Positions 1 to 10,258 are shown, numbered from the stretch's first letter. The stretch: 64,000 nucleotides of DNA from Alphaproteobacteria bacterium (GCA_015062535.1 SUUK01000003.1:124001-188000); one strand, 5' to 3'. Notes: generated by a model not told the origin, from the sequence alone. Translations and numbers: made by a program.

Positions 1-158
1 CTCTGGAGCTACTTGGGGGCATTATTGGGGCAATTTTGGGGCAAAAAATATTTAAACATAAGCATAAAAAGAAATCATATATGGCTACTTTTTTTGCCAC
101 AATCATCATTCAAATAGGAATTGTTGTTTTTATTTTAAAATATTTAAGAATTTGGTAA
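1..158 (+). CDS. DUF1294-family membrane protein, C-terminal fragment
   Basis: The open frame entering at base 3 ends at TAA 156-158 and gives the last 51 residues of a protein whose start lies outside the window. It reads as a Gly-rich stretch (LELLGGIIGAILGQKIF), a basic loop (KHKHKKK) and a final transmembrane helix ending in KYLRIW. A small-residue helix, a His/Lys loop and a terminal helix are the usual end of DUF1294 inner-membrane proteins of unknown role. The identification rests on this short tail only. The next gene converges on it from the reverse strand, with the stops one base apart. Confidence 0.6.
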   Translation, partial: LELLGGIIGAILGQKIFKHKHKKKSYMATFFATIIIQIGIVVFILKYLRIW

Positions 159-159
159 A

Positions 160-642
160 TTACATTACCATAACACCAGCATACAAAGCTTGTGTTGGTG
201 GTAAGTCTTGACGCATTACTGCGTTAAATATTGGATAAACTCGCTCACACTCCATTATAGAAAGCTCTATAATCTTGCTTATTTTGCTTGTAAATAATTC
301 TTCTTCATCTTGTAAAATTATTGAATGTTTAAATATCGGCATTTTTTGTTCACTCCAATATGAAAAATGACCAAGCCATAAATTTTCATTAAGCAATGCT
401 AACAATTCAAACATTTTTGTACGATCAACAGTTGATGTTTCTATATTTAGCAAACAAGAAATATGTAGACAACGCATATGTTCTTCATAAGAAAAGAACA
501 CTAACATATTATCCCACTTACCTAGAACCTCTGCAACAAGTTCATTATCTGAGCGTCTATCAAAAGAAACCTCATCTTTTTCAAAGATTGCTTCTATTGT
601 ATCAAGTGGATTATATAAATTTTGTTTTATTGCTAAATTCAT
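160..642 (-). CDS. YbjN-domain protein (alphaproteobacterial type)
   Basis: A 160-residue cytoplasmic protein with no signal or membrane segment. The opening NPLDTIEAIFEK, the middle NLWLGHFSYW and an early pattern of alternating strands match the YbjN family as it occurs in alphaproteobacteria, where it often sits alone near housekeeping genes. The family is linked to bacterial stress and motility regulation in enterobacteria and resembles type III chaperone folds; its molecular role here is not known. AAGG lies about 9 nt before the ATG, which supports this start. It is divergent from lgt across a 235-bp AT-rich gap that must hold both promoters; I could not single out either one. Confidence 0.75.
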   Translation of the reverse strand: MNLAIKQNLYNPLDTIEAIFEKDEVSFDRRSDNELVAEVLGKWDNMLVFFSYEEHMRCLHISCLLNIETSTVDRTKMFELLALLNENLWLGHFSYWSEQKMPIFKHSIILQDEEELFTSKISKIIELSIMECERVYPIFNAVMRQDLPPTQALYAGVMVM

Positions 643-877
643 AACATATACCTTTTTGTTGTTGTGATGTTATTTTTGCAACACTCATTATTATAAACAA
701 TAATAATATGTAGTTTTCCACTTTTTTAAGTATTTAATAACTTTTTAGAAAAACATATAGCCTGCAAATTCAATATGTTAGATTTTTTAGAAAAAAAATT
801 AATGTTTTTATGTGGATTATATTTTTTTATTAATATAAATTTAAGTATATTTTACAACAACCATAATAGAGGTTTTT

Positions 878-1678
878 ATGTATTTAGATTTTCCAAACTT
901 TTCACCCGTTGCTATACAGATTGGTTCTTTTGGATTAAGATGGTATGCGCTTGCATATTTAGTTGGTATTATAAGTGCTTGGTGGCTTACAAAACGTAAT
1001 ATTGATAAATATAATTTAGGAATATCAAATGCTCAGTTGGATGACTTGGTATTTTACACGACACTTGGAATAATACTTGGCGGAAGAATCGGATATGTAT
1101 GTTGCTATGGTTCTGATTATTTTTGGAAAAATCCATTAGAAATATTTGCCATTTGGCATGGAGGAATGTCTTTTCACGGCGGAATTGTAGGTGTGATTTT
1201 GGGATTATTTTATTTTTCACACAAATACAAATTTCCATTTTTAAAAATTACAGACATCGTGGCTCTTTATGTCCCTATTGGAATTTTTTTAGGAAGAATC
1301 GCAAATTTTGTAAATGGGGAACTATGGGGAAGAGTAACAACTGTTCCTTGGGCTGTTAAATTTCCAAGTGGAGGTTATTTACCAAGACACCCTTCACAAA
1401 TTTATGAAGCATGCCTAGAAGGGGTATTAATGTTTATTGTATTATCCCTTTTATGGAAAAAAGATTTTGTACGTAAAAATTCTGGCATAATCTCTGCAAT
1501 GTTTTTAATTATATACACAACCTCTAGAATATGTATGGAAGTATTTAGAGAACCCGATGCTCAAATTGGTTTTATATACAATTTTATAACAATGGGACAA
1601 TTACTTTCTATACCATTGCTTTTAGTTGGATTGTTTATATTATACAGAACTCTTAAGAATATTAAGATTTCACAGTAA
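878..1678 (+). CDS. lgt: Phosphatidylglycerol-prolipoprotein diacylglyceryl transferase
   Basis: Lgt moves a diacylglyceryl group from phosphatidylglycerol to the lipobox cysteine of prolipoproteins at the periplasmic face of the inner membrane. The 266-residue protein has about seven hydrophobic helices. Family landmarks are visible: HGGMSFHGG (His100 is the counterpart of the essential His103 of E. coli), the Lgt signature GRIANFVNGELWGR at residues 139-152, HPSQ at 171-174 and FREPD near 232. Length is normal. GAGG lies 5-8 nt before the ATG. Lipoproteins that would be its substrates occur in this window (LptE, the TolC-like lipoprotein). Its last 17 bases overlap the end of the convergent gene. 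Confidence 0.96.
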   Translation: MYLDFPNFSPVAIQIGSFGLRWYALAYLVGIISAWWLTKRNIDKYNLGISNAQLDDLVFYTTLGIILGGRIGYVCCYGSDYFWKNPLEIFAIWHGGMSFHGGIVGVILGLFYFSHKYKFPFLKITDIVALYVPIGIFLGRIANFVNGELWGRVTTVPWAVKFPSGGYLPRHPSQIYEACLEGVLMFIVLSLLWKKDFVRKNSGIISAMFLIIYTTSRICMEVFREPDAQIGFIYNFITMGQLLSIPLLLVGLFILYRTLKNIKISQ

Positions 1679-2849
1679 TATTTCTTGTAAACTTACAAGC
1701 CTTTTGCAAACTTGCTTCTGCTCGTTGTAACACAACTTCTGCATTAGCATCACTACGTTTTTTCTCACTAACACATTGCGATACTGTTAGTTGGAGATGA
1801 TTATTTTCATTAAAAATAAAAATAGATGTTGCAATCAAACGCCTTATATCTTCTGCTTTTGTAAAGCATTCGTTCATATTTATATTCATAAATACCAAAA
1901 TCAAAGCATCTTCTTGATAATTATAAATTTTAACATTTGGATATAATTTTGCGATACGCTTTAAGAACATTTTCTTTAATAGTAATGTTTTTTGAGCACC
2001 AAAACGTTTTTTTATCCTCTCATATTCATCAATATATAGCAAAGCTATACTATATTTTGGAGGATACTTTTTCTCAGCTTCATGAAAAAACAAATTATAA
2101 TTTGCTAAATTTAACTCTTCATTTTTGTATTTTATATAAAATACATAATATATGGAAACAACACATTCTATTAATACAGAAGATAAAAAGAATAAACTAT
2201 ATGCCTGTAAATTGCTTGAAAAATAAAAAGCAAGCATCAAAGACACTGAAGAAAAAAGTGTTTTTACTATTAAGATTTTTCCTTTTGAAATATAGTTTAT
2301 TAATAAAGAAAAAATACAAAACAAAGATAAACAAACGGAAGGATAATTCATCATTCCTATATGCTTGTAGAAATATATAGAATCTGCATCAATATTTTGA
2401 CTTAATAAACGCTCTATTAGAAATGTTTCAAGAAAAATAAAAACAAAAAAACAACTCCAATAGCGATTTGCAATTTTAGATTTAAATAAATTGTTTATTA
2501 GTAACAAATTTGGAAGGGCTAGCATTATCCACAAATTATATCCAGATGAAAAAATATAGTCCTCCCCATAGGCATAGCGCATACTATTGATAACGAAGTA
2601 ACTTACATAGATAACAAAAATACTTACAACAGAACTCAGTACTCTTAAATACGCTAGGATAGCAATTCCACAAACTGCACATCCTAAAAATATATTATGG
2701 ATTGTTTGATACATACTCTCAGAGTGCTCTGTCATAGAAAAGAAATACACCAAAAATAACCCTAATATAAAAGAAGGGAACATCGCTACCTTACTATATG
2801 ATATAATTTTATTAGTATCTAGACCTCTGTTTATCACACTATACTCCAT
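1662..2849 (-). CDS. Membrane protein with degenerate GGDEF-like domain
   Basis: The 395-residue protein begins with about eight transmembrane helices (residues 20-255) and ends in a cytoplasmic domain of about 140 residues. The domain has the layout of a diguanylate cyclase: an LLYIDEYERIKKRFG opening where GGDEF proteins carry their first metal-binding Asp, a middle KIYNYQEDALILVF, and a late SQCVSEKKRSDANAEVVLQRAEASLQKA resembling the final GGDEF helix. The signature itself has become YQEDA, so catalysis and the usual metal/GTP contacts are unlikely. I infer a degenerate GGDEF sensor; the assignment is moderate. It lies 37 bp downstream of queA on the same strand, so co-transcription is possible. 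No good ribosome binding site precedes the ATG. Confidence 0.5.
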   Translation of the reverse strand: MEYSVINRGLDTNKIISYSKVAMFPSFILGLFLVYFFSMTEHSESMYQTIHNIFLGCAVCGIAILAYLRVLSSVVSIFVIYVSYFVINSMRYAYGEDYIFSSGYNLWIMLALPNLLLINNLFKSKIANRYWSCFFVFIFLETFLIERLLSQNIDADSIYFYKHIGMMNYPSVCLSLFCIFSLLINYISKGKILIVKTLFSSVSLMLAFYFSSNLQAYSLFFLSSVLIECVVSIYYVFYIKYKNEELNLANYNLFFHEAEKKYPPKYSIALLYIDEYERIKKRFGAQKTLLLKKMFLKRIAKLYPNVKIYNYQEDALILVFMNINMNECFTKAEDIRRLIATSIFIFNENNHLQLTVSQCVSEKKRSDANAEVVLQRAEASLQKACKFTRNITVKS

Positions 2850-2886
2850 TTATAGGTATTAATTAGTGTATAATAATACAGAATAG

Positions 2887-3969
2887 TTAAATTTTATTTA
2901 CACATTTTAATATTGAGCTATCACCATATGAATAAAAACGATATTTTTCTTTTATTGCATGAGCATAAGCTTTTTTCATCCTGTCTGTTCCAGCTATCGC
3001 ACAAATCAACATAAAAAGAGTTGATTTAGGCAAATGGAAATTTGTGATAATGTAGTCTATGATTTTGAATTTATATCCTGGTGTTATAAAAATTGAAGTT
3101 TCCCCATTAAATGGATGTAATACTCCTTTATCATCAGATGCCGTTTCTAATAGTCTAACAGATGTTGTACCAACTGCTATAACTCTTCTGTTTTCTTTTT
3201 TAGCTTTATTTATGGCATCACATGCTTCTTTGGTTATTACTCCATATTCTGCATGCATTTTATGGTCTTCTGTGTTATCTGTTTTAACTGGAAGAAAAGT
3301 TCCAGCCCCCACATGAAGGGTTAAAAATACTTTTTCAACTCCCTTTTCTTCTAATTTATTTAAAACATCATCTGTAAAGTGTAATCCAGCAGTTGGAGCG
3401 GCCACCGCACCTTCATATTTAGCATAAACTGTTTGATAGTCTTCTTTATCATTATATTTATTCCAAATACTATTAGTTGGCTTATCTCTTTTTATATATG
3501 GAGGCAACGGCATCAATCCGTATGTTTCTAAATTATTAGACAATTCATCTGCGCTGCACAAAAATTCTATTAGAACCCCATTCTCACCATGTTTTTCTAG
3601 AACTTTTGCCTTAAAGGTTGAGTTTTCAGTTGAAATTTCTGCGGTATAAAAAACAATAACATCATCTTTTTTTAATCTTTTAGAGTTTTTAATGAAAGCC
3701 CACCAAGTTAAACCATTTTCTGGATGGTAAAGTGTAACTTCAACCTCTGCCAAGCCTCTTTTTCCATACAATCTTGCAGGAATTACTTTTGTGTTATTAA
3801 AAACTAATACATCACCTTTTTGTAAAATATTTGGTAAATCGTAAAAATGACGATCATTAATACAGTCATCATTTGTCACATCTAATAATCTAGAAGCATC
3901 TCTTGGGTTTTCCGGCTTTGATGCTATAAGTTCTTTATCAAGTTCAAAATCAAACAAATCTACACGCAT
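2887..3969 (-). CDS. queA: S-adenosylmethionine:tRNA ribosyltransferase-isomerase
   Basis: QueA transfers the ribosyl moiety of AdoMet to 7-aminomethyl-7-deazaguanine in tRNA, giving epoxyqueuosine at position 34. The 360-residue length is standard. Recognisable family blocks include the start MRVDLFDFELDKELIASKP, RDASRLL, GDVLVFNNTKVIPARLYG, GAVAAPTAGLHFT, FLTLHVGAGTFLPV, AVGTTSVRLLE and TNFHLPKSTLFML. It has no membrane segments. The downstream neighbour on the same strand is the degenerate GGDEF protein; the gene upstream is divergent. No other queuosine gene is in the window. Confidence 0.97.
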   Translation of the reverse strand: MRVDLFDFELDKELIASKPENPRDASRLLDVTNDDCINDRHFYDLPNILQKGDVLVFNNTKVIPARLYGKRGLAEVEVTLYHPENGLTWWAFIKNSKRLKKDDVIVFYTAEISTENSTFKAKVLEKHGENGVLIEFLCSADELSNNLETYGLMPLPPYIKRDKPTNSIWNKYNDKEDYQTVYAKYEGAVAAPTAGLHFTDDVLNKLEEKGVEKVFLTLHVGAGTFLPVKTDNTEDHKMHAEYGVITKEACDAINKAKKENRRVIAVGTTSVRLLETASDDKGVLHPFNGETSIFITPGYKFKIIDYIITNFHLPKSTLFMLICAIAGTDRMKKAYAHAIKEKYRFYSYGDSSILKCVNKI

Positions 3970-4106
3970 GGCTCTCTCTTTTATATATAGTTTAGCCCTT
4001 TATATTATCTTTGTTTATATTTAGCAACCTATTTTTTAAGCCTAAAACCAGAACAATAATAGAACAAACAAAATAATATTGACAATTTTTTAAAAAATGT
4101 TTAAAA

Positions 4107-4134
4107 TTGACAAAAAAGTTGTTGAAATTATACT
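4107..4134 (+). promoter_or_regulatory. Predicted sigma-70-type promoter of the 1182-residue gene
   Basis: TTGACA at 4107-4112 and TATACT at 4129-4134 are separated by 16 bp, close to consensus in both boxes. Transcription would start near 4141, about 45 nt before the ATG at 4187, which has AGGAG at 4172-4176. A second TTGACA at 4079-4084 may give an overlapping upstream promoter. The prediction is by eye only. Confidence 0.6.
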
Positions 4135-4186
4135 AAAAATAGGGTATGATGCCCCAAAATAATGATTTTTTAGGAGTACAAAAAAA

Positions 4187-7100
4187 ATGAATAGCATGGA
4201 CTTAGAAACTGCTTACGAAATTGCTGGAGGCTATATTGAGGCTGATGAAAAAACTTTTGAAAAAGCCTTAGAAATGGTTAAAAAGCATGATGCCGAATTA
4301 GCAGAAATGCTAAAAGAAGCTCACAATGAAGAGCTTCTAGCTAAGCACAAGCAGGAAAAAAGCGAAGAATTTGCTATGCGTGTTGATGGAAAGATTCTTG
4401 AGGAGAACACATCTTTTCTATATTCAGAACTTGACAATACTGAAATTGATGAAGAGTTATTAAAAGATGATGAAATCATTGAGGCTGTAAAAAACACACC
4501 ATTCGTAGACATTAATGATGAAGGCGAGGAATTCGTTCTTTCTGAAGAAGATAAAGCAAAACATGTTCAAATGTTAATCGAAAAAGCAAAGATTGACACT
4601 TTTGTTGAACAATCTACAAGTCGTGAATTTGGTGGTTTATCAAATGAAGAAAAGAAATCTACTTTATTTGAAGAAGTTAAAACTTCATTTTTGGGCACAT
4701 TAGTTCATTTACGTACAGCTCAACAAATTCAAAACAATATCCCTGAAGCAGGAAAAGCTGTTGCAGAAAATAATGAAGACTTCTTTATTAAACAACAAGA
4801 AGCTCTTGGCTCTATGGCTCCCCAAGAAAAAGCTGCAGACTTTAATGAAGTAATTTCTGTATCTTCTGACCTTGTTATATCAGCTTGCGCAGATAGTGAG
4901 CATAGACTAAAAAGTTTTGCTAAAAAACTTTCAGACAGAGCTGAAACATTAAAAGGAAAAGCAAAAGATGCCTTCCAAAACGCAAGCACTCTTGCTCATA
5001 AATTAAGAGTATCTTTTAATGAGAAAGCTAAAAGTGTTTGGGGCCAAAGATATGAATTTGCTAATAGTCTTCGTGATAGAGCTCCTAAAGTAGTTACAGA
5101 CGTTGCTGCAACTATTGCTTTAGTTGGAGCCACTGCCACAAGTGCTCCTTGGCTTGGTACTGCTGTTGTAGCTTATGGTGCTTATAAAGCTGCATCATCT
5201 TGGGTATGGCCTCTTGTTACTAAGACTAGAACTAGTGCTCGTTTAGATAGAAAAAATCCTGATGCACCTAAAAAGTCTTTTATGGAAAGATTTAAAGAAG
5301 TTACAAAAACTGTTTTTGGGGATCCAGATGAAAGAAAAGCATATTTCAAAGAAGCTGGCTGGGGCAGTGCTGCTGGTTTAGTTGGACTTGGAGCTGCAGG
5401 TGCTGTTGCTAGTGGAGCTTTAGGCGCTTTAGGTACTGGCGCTAGCGCTGTTGCCGCAAGAAGTGCTCAAAGACTATCTAGTCTTGCTGTTTCTTCTGTA
5501 AATGGTGCAATGAATACTGTTTCAACTCTAAAAAATAAAAAGAAAAGTGTTTGGGACAAAGCTTTCGCTGTTGTAGGATTTGGTGTAACAGCAGCTATTA
5601 TTGCAAACTGCTGTGATGGAAACAGTCCTGATGACCTTACTGGCTCTAAAGAAGCTGGAAACTCTGGAAAGATGTTGAAATTTTTAAAAAATGATTCAAC
5701 AGCTCATGAGGCTGTTGATACTGCAAAAGTTGCAACAAGTGAATTAACTTCTGAGACTGATTCAACATCTATTGCAACAAATGGACTTACAGAAACTCAA
5801 GATACAACTACTAAAGTTCTTGCTGATACTACACAAACAACTGATGTTGATTCTCTAAGAACTGCACAAGTTGATTCTTTGAAAACAGAACAAGCAGATT
5901 CTTTAGGTATTCAAAATACCGTAACATCAGCTCCAACAGATGTTGAGCAAGAAACTGTACCTAGCAATGCAGAAACAGAGCTTAATACAACACAAACCTC
6001 AGAAATTTCTGCACCTACTGAATGGTCTGAAGAAACTGGTATTACTAAGGCTCAATGGAATAGATTACAAACATTCTGGGGAAGTCCTGAAAAATATCAA
6101 GAATTCTATGGTAGAATTTCTGATGAAATGCTTCAAGAAGGTGGCCAATTTGAAGGAATGACAAGAGATGAAGTTTTGTTTAAATACGAAAGATTAACCT
6201 CTTGGAATTTACCACAACACAGAGAGGCTATTGCTAGACTAGACAGCTTCTTTGGTGGTTGTAACGACACCATTTCAAACGAACATGCTACCAGCCTTAG
6301 TGATGTTATGGATAATGGTGGCATTAAAGATGTTGAAGGAACAGAATGTGTTCGTGTTACCGGACGTGATGTTAATTGTTCTGAAAAATCTGTTTTACAC
6401 TCAGAAAAATATGATTGCGGATGTGATAACGTTGAAGAAATTGTTGAAACAGTTGAAGAAACTCCGGTTCAAGTAGAAGAAGAATTAACAATTACTGAAG
6501 GTTCTAATGTTGTTACAGATTTAACCGAAGAAAAAGATGATACAAAAGTTAGGGTTATTAGAACCAATAACCTTGATGTACGTAGTGCAAAAGAGGTAGA
6601 ATCAGGATTAACACTTGATGACGTTGATGTAAATGCAAAAGATATGAATATTGTTACTAATGTATCTGAAGCATCTGAAGGTGCTACATCTACTGCTGTT
6701 GAAGTTACATCTGAAACACAGGAAGGTGCAACATTGACTGCTGTAGAAGTTACATCTGAGACATCTGAAGTTATAGAAACCATAGAAGAAACAACTGCTA
6801 GTGAAGCTACATCAGAGACATCTGAAGTTATAGAAACCATAGAAGAAACAACTGCTAGTGAAGCTACATCAGAGGCATCAGAAGTTGTAACATCTACTGC
6901 TAGCGAAGCTACATTAGATGCATCCGAAGTTGTAGAAACTGTAGAAGAAGTAACTAATGCAGAAATTATTGAAGGTTCTGAAAACGTTGAAGAAGGAACT
7001 CCTGCTGCAGGAAACGTTGAAGAGCGTGGTGGATACAATAATAGCGGTATCACAGAAAATCAATATAACCGTATGCAAACATTCTTTAAAGATAGATTTG

Positions 7101-7735
7101 GTGAAAATGCTTATGATGATTATGCAGAAAAAATCACTGATGAAATGCGTGCTAAAGGTGGTATTTTTGAAGGATTAAGTGTTGAACAGTCTATGTTCTC
7201 TATTCAACAAATCATTGCATGGTCTAATGATAAAATCGGTGAATTTTCAAAAGAAATTAATACTATTGTAGATTACTTAAAAGGTTGCAGTGATAGTATT
7301 TCTCTTGAAGATGCACCAGATGTTAAAGAAGTTGTTGATCGCGTTAATGAAAATGGTACAATTGATGGTGTAACAGGAACTAAAAATGTAATGGTTCGTT
7401 ATTTTACAGCTGGTGACTGCGGAGAAGCTGGAAGATATGCCACAGAACAAGCTGCAAATGGCGTAACAAATCCAAGTACAGAAGGTTTTGATCGTTTGTA
7501 TATGCGCCCTCAAGTTGCTGCTATGAGTGAAGAACCATTAACAATTGTTGAAGGTAAAGACGTTGTTTTAGATTTAACTGAAGAAAAAGATGCTACAGAA
7601 GTTAAAGTTATTAGAACAAATAATCTTGATAAAGATAGCGCAAAAGTAATAAAAGAAGGTCTAGACCTTAAGGATGTTAATGTAAAACCAAAGGATATGC
7701 CTATCATGACAAATGTTGGAAAAGGTGGTAGATAA
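4187..7735 (+). CDS. Large unrecognised protein with duplicated C-terminal modules
   Basis: I do not recognise this 1182-residue protein. Residues 1-300 are charged and helical. Three Ala/Gly-rich hydrophobic stretches follow (about 303-345, 393-435 and 460-480), the last ending in NCCDG, so it probably sits in the inner membrane, though no signal peptide is seen. Residues 495-610 are Ser/Thr-rich and low complexity. The C-terminal half holds two copies of an A-B pair. A modules (about 617-740 and 953-1085) share GIT-x3-W/Y-NR-QTF and I-DEM-GG-FEG. B modules (about 764-826 and 1114-1182) share LTEEKD, VRVIRTNNLD or VKVIRTNNLD, and the ending VNAKDM or VKPKDM. They are joined by a Thr/Ser/Glu/Val linker built on a 19-residue repeat. 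A good promoter and SD precede it and a terminator follows, so it is monocistronic. Confidence 0.85.
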   Translation: MNSMDLETAYEIAGGYIEADEKTFEKALEMVKKHDAELAEMLKEAHNEELLAKHKQEKSEEFAMRVDGKILEENTSFLYSELDNTEIDEELLKDDEIIEAVKNTPFVDINDEGEEFVLSEEDKAKHVQMLIEKAKIDTFVEQSTSREFGGLSNEEKKSTLFEEVKTSFLGTLVHLRTAQQIQNNIPEAGKAVAENNEDFFIKQQEALGSMAPQEKAADFNEVISVSSDLVISACADSEHRLKSFAKKLSDRAETLKGKAKDAFQNASTLAHKLRVSFNEKAKSVWGQRYEFANSLRDRAPKVVTDVAATIALVGATATSAPWLGTAVVAYGAYKAASSWVWPLVTKTRTSARLDRKNPDAPKKSFMERFKEVTKTVFGDPDERKAYFKEAGWGSAAGLVGLGAAGAVASGALGALGTGASAVAARSAQRLSSLAVSSVNGAMNTVSTLKNKKKSVWDKAFAVVGFGVTAAIIANCCDGNSPDDLTGSKEAGNSGKMLKFLKNDSTAHEAVDTAKVATSELTSETDSTSIATNGLTETQDTTTKVLADTTQTTDVDSLRTAQVDSLKTEQADSLGIQNTVTSAPTDVEQETVPSNAETELNTTQTSEISAPTEWSEETGITKAQWNRLQTFWGSPEKYQEFYGRISDEMLQEGGQFEGMTRDEVLFKYERLTSWNLPQHREAIARLDSFFGGCNDTISNEHATSLSDVMDNGGIKDVEGTECVRVTGRDVNCSEKSVLHSEKYDCGCDNVEEIVETVEETPVQVEEELTITEGSNVVTDLTEEKDDTKVRVIRTNNLDVRSAKEVESGLTLDDVDVNAKDMNIVTNVSEASEGATSTAVEVTSETQEGATLTAVEVTSETSEVIETIEETTASEATSETSEVIETIEETTASEATSEASEVVTSTASEATLDASEVVETVEEVTNAEIIEGSENVEEGTPAAGNVEERGGYNNSGITENQYNRMQTFFKDRFGENAYDDYAEKITDEMRAKGGIFEGLSVEQSMFSIQQIIAWSNDKIGEFSKEINTIVDYLKGCSDSISLEDAPDVKEVVDRVNENGTIDGVTGTKNVMVRYFTAGDCGEAGRYATEQAANGVTNPSTEGFDRLYMRPQVAAMSEEPLTIVEGKDVVLDLTEEKDATEVKVIRTNNLDKDSAKVIKEGLDLKDVNVKPKDMPIMTNVGKGGR
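6761..6874 (+). repeat. 57-bp in-frame tandem repeat, two units
   Basis: Units 6761-6817 and 6818-6874 are identical by reading and each encodes a 19-residue block of the pattern TSEVIETIEETTASEATSE. Diverged copies flank them on both sides. The period is a multiple of three, so copy-number change by slippage would keep the reading frame. It forms part of the linker between the two module pairs of the large protein. Confidence 0.9.
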
Positions 7736-7755
7736 TCTTTATTTTGCTCTTTAAT

Positions 7756-7783
7756 AAAAAGTACCGGAAACGGTACTTTTTTT
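7756..7783 (+). terminator. Rho-independent terminator after the large gene
   Basis: AAAAAGTACCG and CGGTACTTTTT form a stem around a GAAA tetraloop, followed by a T-run. It lies about 20 bases after the stop of the 1182-residue gene. Confidence 0.9.
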
Positions 7784-7800
7784 ATTATACAACTTTCTAA

Positions 7801-8949
<1,149 letters not shown>

Positions 8950-8956
8950 TACGTTT

Positions 8957-9009
8957 CCCTGCGTTAAGTATTTACACTTTTGTGTGCCTTACTTGACGCA
9001 GGGATTTTT
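8957..9009 (+). terminator. Strong stem-loop between gap and pgk
   Basis: CCCTGCGTTAAGTA (8957-8970) pairs with TACTTGACGCAGGG (8990-9003) over 14 bp with one G-U wobble and a 19-base loop, then TTTTTT follows. It has all the marks of an intrinsic terminator. The pgk ATG is only 24 nt beyond it, and there is little room for a separate promoter, so partial read-through that sets the gap:pgk ratio is the simplest reading. This is an inference. Confidence 0.75.
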
Positions 9010-9032
9010 TATATTTGAAGGAAAACAAATTA

Positions 9033-10244
9033 ATGACAGAATACAAAACTATTGAAGATTTGGGCGACTTAAATGGCAAAGTAGCTATGCTTAGAGCAGA
9101 CCTCAACGTGCCAATGGATGAGAATTTTAATGTTACAAATACAGCAAGAATTGACAGAACTGTCCCAACAATCAAAACTTTAATGAATAAAGGCGCTAAG
9201 GTTGTTGTTATTTCTCACTTTGGCAGACCTGAAGGTAAAGGCGATATGAAAAACTCTTTATCTCATATAGTAAAAGATTTAGAAAAAGCTTTAGGATATA
9301 AAGTTGTATTTGTTGATGACTGTATTGGTGAAAAAGTTGAAAATGCGGTTAAAAACATGGCAAACGATGAAGTTTTACTTTTAGAAAATTTACGTTTCTA
9401 CAATGAAGAGAAAAAAGGCGATGAAGGATTTGCCAAAGAATTAGTTAAAGTTTGCGATGTTTATGTTTCTGATGCATTCTCTACTGCTCATAGAGCTCAT
9501 GCTTCAATGGTTGCTGCAGTTAAAGAGCGCCCATCTTCTATGGGACTTTTGATGGCTGAAGAAGTTAATGCTTTATCAACTGGTTTGAACAATCCTGTTC
9601 GCCCATTAATTGCTGTTGTTGGTGGCTCTAAAGTTTCTACTAAGCTTGACCTATTAAACAACTTAGTTAAGAAAGTAGATAAATTAGTTATTTCTGGTGG
9701 TATGGCTCACACCTTCATGAAAGCAAATGGAATTGACACAATAAATGAAGCAAACTCTTTAGTTCAAATGGACATGCTAGATACAGCTAAAGAAATTATG
9801 GCTACAGCTAAAGCAAACAACTGTGAAATAATTTTACCACTAGATGTTGTTGTATCTAAAGAATTTAAACCAATGGCTGAACATAAAACAGTTGAATTAA
9901 ACGAAATTCCTCAAGAAGGATGGAGCTTGCTTGATGTTGGCGCAAAAACAATTACTGCAATCAATGCGAAGCTTGATGAATGCAAAACCTTGGTTTGGAA
10001 TGGACCTCTTGGTGTATTTGAAATGAAACCATTTGATACAGCAACAAATGCTGTTGCTGAGCATGCTGCAGAATTAACAGTTGCAGGTAAATTAACATCT
10101 GTTGCTGGTGGCGGCGATACTGTTTCTGCTTTAGAAAATGCAGGAGTTGCAAATAAATTCACTTATATTTCAACTGCCGGCGGTGCATTCTTAGAATGGA
10201 TGGAAGGAAAAGAGCTTCCTGGCGTTCAAGTTATGAAAAAATAA
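9033..10244 (+). CDS. pgk: Phosphoglycerate kinase
   Basis: PGK transfers phosphate from 1,3-bisphosphoglycerate to ADP. The 403-residue protein shows the family blocks VAMLRADLNVPMD near residue 20, VVVISHFGRPEGK, LLLENLRFYNEEKKGD, VSDAFSTAHRAHAS, VVGGSKVSTKLDLL, and the C-terminal nucleotide-binding run SVAGGGDTVSAL followed by YISTAGGAFLEWMEG. The frame could start six codons earlier at a TTG, but GAAGGA at 9017-9022 is correctly placed for the ATG at 9033. It follows gap and is closed by its own terminator. Confidence 0.97.
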   Translation: MTEYKTIEDLGDLNGKVAMLRADLNVPMDENFNVTNTARIDRTVPTIKTLMNKGAKVVVISHFGRPEGKGDMKNSLSHIVKDLEKALGYKVVFVDDCIGEKVENAVKNMANDEVLLLENLRFYNEEKKGDEGFAKELVKVCDVYVSDAFSTAHRAHASMVAAVKERPSSMGLLMAEEVNALSTGLNNPVRPLIAVVGGSKVSTKLDLLNNLVKKVDKLVISGGMAHTFMKANGIDTINEANSLVQMDMLDTAKEIMATAKANNCEIILPLDVVVSKEFKPMAEHKTVELNEIPQEGWSLLDVGAKTITAINAKLDECKTLVWNGPLGVFEMKPFDTATNAVAEHAAELTVAGKLTSVAGGGDTVSALENAGVANKFTYISTAGGAFLEWMEGKELPGVQVMKK

Positions 10245-10258
10245 AAAATTTATTATCA

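Noticed and set aside
6761..6874. CRISPR-like repeat
   Set aside because: Two adjoining 57-bp units with no spacers, in frame within a coding region; it is a protein repeat.
6469..7053. 194-residue reverse-strand ORF inside the large gene
   Set aside because: It is the shadow of the Thr/Ser/Glu repeat: its Val/Ser/Asp composition is the complement of the repeat, and it has no ribosome binding site.
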